DNA from: Eustoma russellianum
Taxonomy: Eukaryota; Streptophyta; Magnoliopsida; Gentianales; Gentianaceae
Length of the DNA: 64,000 nt
Assembly (NCBI GenBank): GCA_036186865.1
Contig: AP025057.1
Span: 22,890,348-22,954,347, forward strand
Direction of reading: 5' to 3'
Positions 44,953 to 55,692 of this stretch are shown here, piece after piece. Below the pieces are notes generated by a model. The model ran no database searches. It saw nothing but the letters and a program-made list of their open reading frames with translations, and was not told the DNA's origin. Each line of letters begins with the position of its first letter. Positions within the stretch are counted from its first letter, which is position 1. The translations under genes were made by a program, and so were the position numbers.

Positions 44953-47900
44953 TGTTACGACCCGCACCCTAGACTCGTTGATAAACGGGATGAAGGAATT
45001 ACAACATAAATTAAGTGCGACCATTGTGCCGCATTGGGTGCAATATAAGTTACCAAAAATAATAATTAAGAACTATTAAGAATTAACTTGATGGGTACAA
45101 GACTAATTCATAATTCATATAAACAAATAGTACAAATTTATTTCAAGAATTAAAGAAAGATAAAAGAAAAATACTCATAAAGAGGTAAAGCAAGGAAAAA
45201 ACGACAAAATCACCACCCTAGCACCACACCCTTAGGACCCGACCACCCTATTGTTTTCTCAATTCTTGGATATTCCTTTCTTTTCTTTTCATTCCATCAT
45301 GTCTAATCTCTTACACTAAGTAATTAACACCCAATCCCATTTCATGCATAAATCTTTTCTTCCCACTTGCATACCCCTTCCCAACCGGTTACCCCTTCAT
45401 TTTCCTTCATTTTCTATTTCTTTCTTTTTATTTCTTTTCCCTTTAATCATTCTATTTCTTATATAATGTAAGACATGTACCCATTAGAAATTCATGCAAT
45501 TACTTTTGCTACTACACTAATTAACAATGCAAAAAGTGCTTATCATTACACTCCACTCATATTTTCGACCACTAGTGTAAGGAAGGGGCAAGATAACTTT
45601 CTTTCTATAACAACTCATTCCTTACACAGCACCCTCAGCCAATAGGAATTCATGCAACTAACATCTCTTATAAACATCTTTTCAATCATAAACAAAGAAT
45701 GAAATTTTTTGTCACCATTACACCAAAATTTCGGCCACGCCAAGACATGGGTGCAAGCCATCATTTCAAGTCTTACATCATGTAAGACAATTAGCCCATC
45801 TTGTTTCATGCAAGTTTCTTTCCCCTCTACTCACCTCTTCAACCAAGACGATTTCATCATTTGCCTCATTACTAACAATTTCGGCCACGCAAGATTGAAG
45901 GGGATAAAAGTCCCTTCATGCAAGAGGACCAGCTTATTTTAATCCTTTCCCACTTATTTCTACACACTTCACTCTCTCACTAAATATCTTTCCTCTCCCT
46001 TCTCTCTGCAAAATATCAATTCTCTATTCCTCTACCCCTCAAAACCTGAGAACACCAAAGCCAAAAGAAGAAGAACTCCTTCCTCTTCAAGTAGTGATTA
46101 AGCGTGCATGCACCTAAACCTTCAAGGCCTAACCTTAGAATGCAACAAGGAGGTAGGAAGAGTTGATAAGTTGAGCAAAGTTGGAATCTTCACGACATTT
46201 AAGGTAAGGATATTTTAAAATTAGTTTGGAGCATTCATAATCTTTTCCTTCTTTCAATACCACTAACCATGCCTCTCACATAGCTATTTAAGGTCGTGTC
46301 CTCCCAAGCTAAGGACTAAGAAGAAATCTTTCACCATTTAGTGTATGATTCAAGTATCCAAGGCAAGTATTCTATCTAGCTCCTTTAAGGAAATTAAAAT
46401 AAAGATTGTTATGCTCACTAATAAGGACTGGATCTTGCATGCAACCACTAAAATGAAGTCCTTAGCATTAATTGTAGTGAATGATGTTTGCATGTTCAAT
46501 TGATGGATGCATGTGTAATTCTCTTGAATTGATTCCTCAAATATGCTTAGAATGCCATCTTAATGCAACATGTGAGATGAAATTGAGCCACCAATAGCCC
46601 ATTTATGCCGTGCATGTCAAGAAGGAGGGACCTTTACCATCCTCCCAAAACTTTGATGCAAATTGTAGACATATGAGTGTTTTATGCTAGAAAGTGTTCC
46701 AAGAACTTCCTCCATTTTCATTTTCAATACACGCATGTCATTTTCTTCATGTTCAGATGTAGGAATAGAGATTTCCATAGAAATAGAAGTATTATAGTCT
46801 TATGATGGTACAAAACCATTCATCCCATCATGCATGTCAATAAAGATGCCGTCTTTGACAATCATCAATGTTAGAATCATCATTTTTCTTCCTATAGGGG
46901 AAGGTCCATGAGCCTCCCGCATAGGCCATGAAATCATCATCATCATGATGAGTATTTTGATAATCATGGTCTAAGAATGGTGAAATGTCATAGACGTTCT
47001 ACCTTATGTGCTTTATATGCTTGCATGTCACTTGTAGTATGATTACCATCATAAACGTAATCCTTGTGTTCATGATTATGTTTGTGTGATGTAATTTGAA
47101 CATGTTAACATTAAGCAAGTTGATGTACGTTATGAATTATCATCACCCATACTTACAATAATTAAAAATGTATAAATGGATTTTATCATCATCCTCACCA
47201 TCATGTATGAATGTTGAACGTTAGAAAATTCATAATTGAAACCACCCCTAGATTCGGCCAAGGGGTCTAAAATAGATTCTAATTGAAGTATGAATTCCAC
47301 AAATGTATATCTCTATGATTATGTATAAAATAACAAGTATATGAAAAGGTAAAAGGGCCATAAGTGTATCCATTACATAAGGATAAAATTCCAATAAATG
47401 GGCTCCATAAGATTTCGGCCCCATGGCCACATTACATCTAAAGAAATGAAATTTCACCATGCAACATTTCTATGTAACTAGATAATTATTATGAGTCATA
47501 ATTATGGGAAAAATGAACCCACTAGAGTAATAAATAAAATGGGGTAAATTGGGTAGGCTAAGGCCACTTTCGGCCTAAGCACAATTATTGGTGCCTTATT
47601 ATTAATTAACCACTTCCAAGTATACTATGTAAAATCATATAAGGTATATGTTAAAGGTATATCTTTAAGGCAATACAATTTAAATGTTCATTAATTAATA
47701 GTATGTACTTTCCTAAAATCCTATGTCCAAGAAAACATAGTATAAGTGTATGATGACACACGGCCCTAAAGAGGCCAAATTAGAAATTTAAGGCAGCTAC
47801 TTAAATTAATAATAACCAATTACAAGTATGAACCAACAATCCCTAATTCCAAACAAGAATGATTGTAAGTTAATGGAAGAGGAAAGAGCCCTATGTAAAA

Positions 47901-49210
47901 CCTCCCTTCATGCATGTTGTATTCTTGGTTTCCAAAATCACTGAGTTTGCTTTCCAACATGTTATAAATTCATGCGTGAAATGTTTCATTCAAGTTTTCA
48001 TCATGATACTGCGAGGCGAATGATTCCATACAACTTATGCATATATTCATGGGTGAGTGTAACACCTTGTCTGGGACAAGGGCTCTCTACATATCTATAT
48101 ACACATGATCTGCAGGCTGAGTGTAACACCTTGTCTGGGACAAGGGTTCTATGCCTTTCACTTACGTCTATGATGTTCTATATGGAGAGCTGCCTGATGG
48201 GGAGGATGTTAGGGGCAAAATACGTTGTCGCAGAGTGTAACACCGCATCTGGGACTCAGGTTCTCTGCTATAATGCGTCACCGTTAGTCCTATGTGCGTA
48301 TGATGTAACACCATGGTGGGACCATCGTGATTCATATATGGTACTCATGGCTGCTCGGGGAATCATTCGATATGTTGTGGTACCACTATTATGTTACGAA
48401 AAGTGCTATAGCCAATCATGTCACGTCATGTTTATGTTTATATGAAAGGAAATGTTTTTCGAAAGTTATACGATGCATCGATCACGATCATATCTCATGC
48501 AACCTCTATCACCTTAAGCTATGATTCTCATAATGCGAGACCAAGTATGAATAAAGAACAATAAGGAACAAACCGAAAAGATTGTGCACAAGAAAAATGT
48601 TAACTATATGTTAAGACAAGGATGATTAACAGAAGGGTCTGTTTACTTTATGATGTTCTTCATCCGCGAAAGTTCTCATGACATGATATCTACTTTATTA
48701 TTTCAGCACTTAATTTTATGCTTTACTATTTCTATTTACATTGAGCATCTGATATATGTGTCACACCTTACTGTACCACCCACTACCCAGGTCCCCAAAC
48801 ATGATCCACTTGACGAACCTAGGCAGAAATACTTGCTGAGCGATTCGTTATCGCTCGCTCCTTTATTTCATCATGCAGATCCATAGGACTGTGAACTAGA
48901 GTTTATAAAGGGTGAGCCTCGAGACTAGGTGCAAGGAGCTGAGTAGTAGCCGACTACGGGCTCTTTTGTATTTTGGATATCCAACTCTATACTCTGATAT
49001 ATTTTGTACTCTTGATGTACTTATGACACTTATGCGGATGTATTAGGATGTATTTATGTTGTTGTTTATTTCTGCTTATGTTATTTTGCTTCTGCTCATC
49101 GATACATGTTAAGACAATTGTACATGAAAGTTATCAACCCATTGTACTTCTCGTAGCAGATTACGGTGGGTGCACCGTACCGAGACTCTAGTCCTGAATG
49201 GGCTGCCACA
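44953..49210 (+). repeat. 3' LTR of the nested gypsy-type element (4258 bp)
   Basis: Starts TGTTACGACCCGCACCCTAG, identical to the 5' LTR stub at 44575, and ends GGGCTGCCACA. Contains pyrimidine-rich leader-like tracts (45280-46050) and the repeated hairpin modules at 48055-48345. No coding region: open frames such as 47972-48445 run through those repeats. Confidence 0.85.
48055..48345. repeat. Repeated GTGTAACACC modules with perfect hairpins in the LTR
   Basis: Stems CCTTGTC/GACAAGG with a 3-nt loop at 48065-48081 and 48129-48145 (64 bp apart), each preceded by GAGTGTAACA. A third, altered module is at 48233 and a GATGTAACACC(A)TGG...GGACCATCG module at 48303. The solo LTR has counterparts at 59364-59660 and the LTR 16946-21262 at 20150-20350. 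Confidence 0.75.
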
Positions 49211-49593
49211 ATCATGATGTGTATTTTGATGATCATGGTCTAAGGAGGTGTGATTTCATAGGGATTACACTCTTATATGATTGCATGTCACTATTGTCAT
49301 GATCATCACCATAGTCATGACCCTTATGATCATGAACATGTAAGATGTGATGTTGTTTGTATAAATTCTACCATGTCCAAAATCATAAATCTTGATGTTT
49401 CATCATGCATCATGATGTATATGATCATGGTAGGTAGGATATAAAGATAGATGCCATTATTTTAGCATCCTGCATGCACTCTACAATTTGAAGAATCGAT
49501 GTTAGTGTGGGTGCAAAAACATTCAGCCAAGAGGCCAAATCATCACCCTCATGATGTTCAAATTGTCACTGGAAAGCACACGTGAGAAGTTAC

Positions 49594-50343
49594 TGTTGAG
49601 AAAAAGGGTTTGAGTGATTCACAAAATGCATGATTTAAATAACGTGTGACAAAGAAATGCATGACACAATTTATTACTTCACATGTTTTTGCGGCAAACT
49701 TGCCTTATATACTTTATATATAATGTTGCCGTACTAACAAGCCATGAAGCTTTAAAGATTACATCAAATGGAAAACATTTGTTGTGTTTGAACTATTTTC
49801 AGGTGCAATCATTAATGGACTAAACTAGTTCATTAAGTAAAGTACTTAGTTAAATGAACTAAGTAGTTCATTAAATGGAGATATATTTGGAGAAGGCATA
49901 ATGGCAACAAATTGAAGAATGGAAAGTTACGGACAAATTGAAGAATGGAAACTGTTTCAACCCATTAAAATAAATATCTTCAGGGGTTTGTCATTAAATT
50001 TTCAGACCATTTGGAGTTACGGACTAATCAGAATAAATTTTTCAAATCAGACTACTGTTTCGGGCAGATTTGCGCAATCTGACCACAAACGATTTTTCAA
50101 AGGGTTAGAGGTTGAATTTTGATATGAAATTTTTAGGAGATACTCAAAACATCTGAGAGTATAACCTCTCCAAATTTCTGAATTTTTGAAGGTCTGTAAC
50201 ATAGTCTTTCAAATGTTGAAACACAAGATCTGAAAACAGAAATTGTTTTCAGAAGTTGAGTTTTTGGGTCAAAATATTTTAAAAACCAAATTTTCTGCAC
50301 CCACTATTCACCCCCCTTCTAGTGGTGCCTTGAAGGTCCTAGA
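49594..50343 (+). repeat. 5' LTR of copia copy 3, with a 2-kb internal deletion
   Basis: About 750 bp against 2811 bp for the 3' LTR. The left 330 bp and right 400 bp align with the ends of 55693-58503. The middle, including the likely promoter, is gone. At the join (about 49927-49950) a short filler repeats the preceding CAAATTGAAGAATGGAAA. Confidence 0.85.
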
Positions 50344-50345
50344 AG

Positions 50346-50356
50346 TGGTATCAGAG
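50346..50356 (+). other. Primer-binding site of copia copy 3
   Basis: TGGTATCAGAG, two bases after the LTR end; initiator Met tRNA type. gag starts 44 bp downstream. Confidence 0.85.
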
Positions 50357-50399
50357 AGCAGACACACTCACAACAAGGAGATCCAACGATCTAAGTAAG

Positions 50400-51240
50400 A
50401 TGGTAACCACTAGCTTCAAAACCGAACAAGAAGGTATGTCGAGTCAAAGGCCTCCTCTTTTTGATGGTGAGTCCTTTATCCAATGGAAACATAGAATGAA
50501 ACTTTTTCTTATGGATATTGATATTGATCTATGGTCTATTATAGAAGACGGTCTATTCGTTCCCTCTAAATTATCTACTGTAGATGGTGTCACACTAGAG
50601 GCTGTAAAACCAAAACAAGAATACACTAGTGATGACAAAAAGAGACTAAGTATGAATGCTAGAGCCATGAAATTACTTTTAAACGGGCTAAGCAAAAGTG
50701 AATCTAGTTACGTATCTAATTGCTCTAGTGCTCAAGAGATGTGGAGAATTCTTGAGATGAAACATGAAGGGACTAGCCAAGCATAGGAGTCTAAGATTAA
50801 TATGCTTATGTTTGCACTTGAGTCTTTCAAATTATTGCCAAATGAGTCTATTGTTGATATGGATTTACGATTGACTAACATTTATAACTCTCTTGAGTAT
50901 CTTGGAAAGCTTTCTCTATGCAGGAAAAGGTCCAAAAAGTATTAAGAAGCCTTCCATCCGAATGGGACCCTAAAGTCACAGCAATAGAGGAGAGTAAAGA
51001 AACAAAATCAACAAAAATGGAGGAACTAATCGGATCACTAAAGGTATACAAAAACAAACTTACATTAAGGAAGTCGGAATCAACGTCAAAACAAGGTAAG
51101 GCTATTGCTTTTAAATCAAATGATACATCTCTACTTCTTCCGATCACGTAGATGATAGTGATTCTGAATCAGACAATGATGATCTAATACTATTGGCTAA
51201 AGGTTTGAGAAAATTCATGAGAAAGTAATTTAAAAACAAA
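50400..51240 (+). pseudogene. gag: copia gag, interrupted
   Basis: The first 128 codons (50400-50786) read as the UBN2-type Gag N-terminal region (F-D-G-E-S-F-I-Q-W-K-H-R-M) and stop at a TAG where a Trp codon (TGG) is expected. The rest continues in shifted frames (50918-51151). A zinc knuckle follows at about 51298-51340, but its last Cys is Tyr. Packaging function is lost. The start ATG lies 44 bp after the primer-binding site. Confidence 0.85.
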
Positions 51241-51366
51241 ACTAAGGCTACTTCCACCAAAAGAAATAAAAATAAAACAAATGACAAACACGTAAAGTGC
51301 TATGAATGCGAGAAACTTGGACACTTTTCATATGACTACCCTAACAAGGACAAACAAACAAACACA

Positions 51367-52121
51367 TTGGCAAGGATCGGACCAAAACCTGACTCGTCTC
51401 AGAACCTAAACAAAGGAGAAGAGCTCTCGAGGCCTCCACTTGGAGTGACATATCCGACTCTGAGACTGATACAGAAGAAGAGACAGCACAAGTATGCTTT
51501 GTATCCAAAGCATCAAACGAGGTATCTTCTGATTTCTGACTTTGATTTTGAACCTTCATATGATGATCTATTTAGTCAATATTTAGAATTGCATAAATTC
51601 ACAAAGACTCTAGCAAAAGAAAAGAAACGGTTAACTGAAGACAAGAAGTTGTTAGAATCGTCTAACACGAACCTTGTTTCTCAATCAAATGATTCAAAAG
51701 AAGAGTCGTCATGCATCATCAATGCATTAAAATCAGAGATCTCATCATTAACACACAAAATAATGAAATGAAATCCGAGATTTCAAATTTGAAATCAAGG
51801 AATACAGATTTAGAGAAAATTATGAAATAATTTGACACGGGAACTAACATGCTAGATCTTATCAGTTCATCACAAAAACATGATAGTGATAAAACCGGAT
51901 TAGGATACATTGAGAAAAACGAGACATCAAAAAACGAGACATCAAATAAACCAACAAAATTCATTTTGTCTAAGAAGTTAGAAACACCCAAGACATATAT
52001 GGCGCCTAAGAAGACGCCTAGGCCCCCTCTCCCTTCATCTCATCATGCTTCTTCTTCATATCATACAAGATATAACTATGTGCCGTATAGATATGAAAAG
52101 AAACCATTAATACATACATGA
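51367..52121 (+). pseudogene. copia gag-pol linker fragments
   Basis: Two open pieces (51367-51771 and 51849-52121) of the low-complexity Ser/Lys-rich linker between zinc knuckle and protease, parallel to 121-804 of copy 1. They include a repeated E-T-S-K-N/K-N-E-T-S motif. About 52122-52397 has no open frame but is collinear with copy 1. Confidence 0.6.
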
Positions 52122-52397
52122 CATTCATTCCATGCATCTAGATCACGCACTATGCACACAAACACAATAACATATCAAAAATGACAACCATACAACACAC
52201 ATAAAGGAATACTCGGCCAAAGGCCAAATATATTCTCATCCCATGTCTACTATGTTGCTTCTTCATCTATATTCTCACAATTTGCTAGACCGAGAAAGAT
52301 CACCCAAGTATGGGTACCGAAAGGTACTTTTACAAAGAGGTGAATAATTAACTTGTAAGGACCCAAAATAAAAGGGTACCTAAATCGATGTTGTGCA

Positions 52398-55300
52398 TTG
52401 CAGGGAACCCATACATCTAAAGGCACATCAATCAAGTGGTTCCTTGACAGTGGTTGCTCGAGGCACATGACGGGTGACCCGAGCTTGTTCTCAAAGTTGA
52501 AGAAGGTTACAAAAGGTGGATCGATGACCTTTAGAGACAACAATGAAGGAAGAATCATTAGGAAAGGTACAATCGGAAACCCAAGTATGCTTCAAATCTC
52601 CAACATCTTTTTGGTAAGTAGTCTATCCTATAATCTACTTAGCATCTCACAGTTTATTGTCAACAGTTTTGATGTGTGTTTCACTCATCCATATTGCAAC
52701 ATAATAAATAAAAATGGAGAAACAGTATTAAAAGGAAAAAGGGAGGAAATATTTTTACGCTTTCTATGGATGACATGTTAGACGCTAATGTTAAGTGTTT
52801 TATGTCAAATGAACCTAACGTTGATTTGTGCCATAGGCGATTAGGACACATTGGCATTTCCATGCTTGAAAAACTTCAACGAAAGAACCTATACGAGGAT
52901 TGCCTAAACATGATTTAGACAACTTTCAGTTGTGTGAATCTTGTATTAAAGGCAAACAGACGCGCGAGTCACTTAAACCCAAAAATGAAATTAGCACGTC
53001 TTAAGTTTTAGAATTACTACACATTGATTTGTTTGGTCCTAGTCGTACTAAGAGTCTTAGTGGACGCCATTATGCATGTGTTATCGTTGATGATTTTTCT
53101 CGCTATACCTGGACTTTGTTTCTTGCAAATAAAGATGATAGTGCCATTGAAATTGTGAAATTAATAAAACAACTTGAAAATGAATATGGTTTGAATGTGG
53201 AAAATATTAGAAGCGATAGAGACGGTGAATTTAAAAACAAGGACATGATTACATTTTGCGAAGAAAAAGGAATTAAACACGAGTTTTCGCCACCTAAAAC
53301 ACCACAATTAAATGGAGTAGTAGAAAGAAAGAATAGGACACGACAAGAAATCGCTAGAACCATGTTGTGTGAAAATAAGTTGCCTAGATTTTTGTGGGCG
53401 GAAGCCGTAAATTGTACATGCTATATAGTTAATCATTTGTAAATTAGAAAGAAAATAAATAAAACGCCTTATGAGATAGTAAATGATCGCATGCCTAAAA
53501 TTGATTAATTTCGTGTGTTTGGTTGTAAATGCTTTTTTTTGAATACAAAAGATAATTTAGATAAATTTGAATCTAAATCAATTGAATGCATCTTTGTTGG
53601 ATATTCTGCGAATTCTAAAGCATATAGATGTTATGATCCCATCACTAGACAAATTTTAGAATCTATTCATGTGAAGTTTAATGAATTTGGCGAGGTTGAA
53701 AAAGATAAAGAATATGACGATGATTTTGAACTAAAGCCCGTATTAGATGATAAAGAAAAGAGTGGCGTGCATGATGAATCAAACACCCTAGAAAAGCATG
53801 ATCATTTAGAAATGCATGAAAACTTAGAGAATAATCAACCAAGATGGCATAGGAATCACCCATATGACCTTATCGTAGGCGATATAACTTAAGGTGTCCG
53901 ACCACATAAAAGAATAACTTCAGATGAAATAAACCAATTTCATGCTATGATATCCGAAATTGAACCTAAGAATGTTTTTGATGCTTTGAGTGATTCTTCT
54001 TGGATTGATGCTATGCATGATGAATTAAATCAATTTGTAAGAAATGATGTATGTGATTTAGTGCCAAAACTAGAAGATAAGACAATAATAGGCACAAAGT
54101 GGGTGTTTAGAAATAAAATGAATGAAGAAGGTAAAGCTGTTAGAAACAAGGCAAGACTTACAGCACAAGGATATAATCAAGAAGAAGGAATAGACTATGA
54201 CGAAACATTTGCACCCTTGGCACGTTTAGAAGCCATACGACTATTACTTGCCATTGCTTGCATGAAATGTTTTAAACTGGCTTTATAAAAGAAGAAGTAT
54301 ACGTGAAGCAGCCACCCGGTTTTGAAGATTTGAAATACCCTGATCACGTGTACAAATTAAAGAAGGCACTATATGGTTTAAAACAAGCATCTAGGGCTTG
54401 ATATGATCGTTTTTCTACTTTTCTTCTAGAAAATGGATTTAAAAAGGCACCATAGATAGCACCTTATTCTTGAAACAAGATAAATCGAATTTACTAATCA
54501 TTCAAATTTATGTTATGACATCATTTTGGTTCTGCATCTCATAAACTCGTTGAAGAATTTGAAATTTGTATGAAATCCGAGTTTGAAATGTCTATGGTTG
54601 GTGAATTGAATTACTTTCTTGGCTTAAGAATTAAACAAACTAATAAAGGTATTCACATAAGTCAAGTTAAATACGTAAATGACATGATTAAAAAGTTCAA
54701 TTTTGAGAACTTGAAACCATCCCCCACCCCTATGAGTGTCACCACCAAACTAGATAAAGATGAAAATGGAAAAGATTTTGATAATGCTTTATATAGGTCT
54801 ATGATTGGTTCTTTGCTTTATCTTACCGCAAGTAGACCCGATGTCATGTTTAGTGTATGCATGTGTGTTTGTTTTCAAAGCCAACCTAAAGTGTCTCACT
54901 ATAATGCTGTGAAAAGAATATTTCGATACATTAAGCACACCCCCCTTTAGGAATTTGGTATGATAAAAATTGTAAATTTGACTTGCATGCTTATACTGAT
55001 GCAGATTATGGTGGATGTAAAATATATAGAAAAAGCACAAGTGACACTTGTCAATTTATAGGAAATTCATTAATTTCTTGGTTCTCGAAAAAGCAAGCAA
55101 GTGTGGCATTATCTACTACTAAAGCTGAATACATGGCACTTAGTCTTTGTCGCACACAGCTACTATGGTTAAAACAACAACTTTCTGATTTTGGAGTCAT
55201 GGTAGATCGTATTCCAATTTATTGTGGCACTATGAGTGCTATAAACTTGTCTAAGAACCCCGTACTATACTCTAAAGCAAAGCACATAGAAGTATGATAT

Positions 55301-55456
55301 CATTTTCTTCGTGATCACGTGAATAATGGTGATATTGTTATAGATCATGTACGCACTGAAGCACAAGTAACCGACATATTCACTAAAGCACTAAATCAAG
55401 CCACGTATGAAAATCTACGCTCAAAATTAGGCATGATTTCTGCTGATTTGATATAG
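52398..55456 (+). pseudogene. pol: copia pol (protease-integrase-RT-RNase H), many lesions
   Basis: Protease D-S-G-C-S-R-H-M-T-G-D (about 52447); integrase zinc region frameshifted near 52890; core 53029-53442 with R-S-D-R-D-G-E-F (one Gly replaced) and G-V-V-E-R-K-N; linker 53515-53892; RT 53947-54288, which then loses about 33 bp that encode the MDVKSAFLN motif of copy 1; the Y-V-D-D codons near 54512 are frameshifted by one missing base; thumb 54570-54950; RNase H 54983-55297 with Y-T-D-A-D-Y-G-G and K-A-E-Y-M-A-L; tail to stop at 55454-55456. Both RT metal-binding motifs are damaged, so it is inactive. Confidence 0.9.
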
Positions 55457-55678
55457 CTTGATATCTCTTTCCATCTTTACAGGCACTTTTGATTTTATTT
55501 CCAAAATAAAAGGGGAGAGAGAGTGCATGATTTAAGGGGGAGCGAGAGTGATTGATTGCAAAAATCAAGGAGGAGAGAATTCAAAATTTGAAATTTGAAA
55601 TTCGAAATTTGAATTTATGCACGATTGGAGGGGAGTGATTAAATTTAAATCATGAACTAAGATTATTTTGTAAATCAT

Positions 55679-55692
55679 CAAAAGGGGGATAT
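55679..55692 (+). other. Polypurine tract of copia copy 3
   Basis: CAAAAGGGGGATAT directly before the 3' LTR start TGTTGAG at 55693. Confidence 0.85.

Larger units (their letters stand above)
44575..49210 (+). mobile_element. Deleted gypsy-type element nested in the solo LTR
   Basis: Starts with about 35 bp of 5' LTR (TGTTACGACCCGCACCCTAG), passes directly into about 330 bp of interior 3' end (CGAGGACGAAACTTT, then AGAGGAGAGGAC), then a complete 3' LTR. Flanked by ATTAT (44570-44574) and ATCAT (49211-49215), a 4-of-5 target duplication. Nearly the whole 5' LTR and the interior are lost through one internal deletion. Confidence 0.8.

Noticed and set aside
47972..48445. 157-codon frame in the nested LTR
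   Set aside because: Runs through the repeated GTGTAACACC hairpin modules; the translation repeats because the DNA repeats. No start context or domain.
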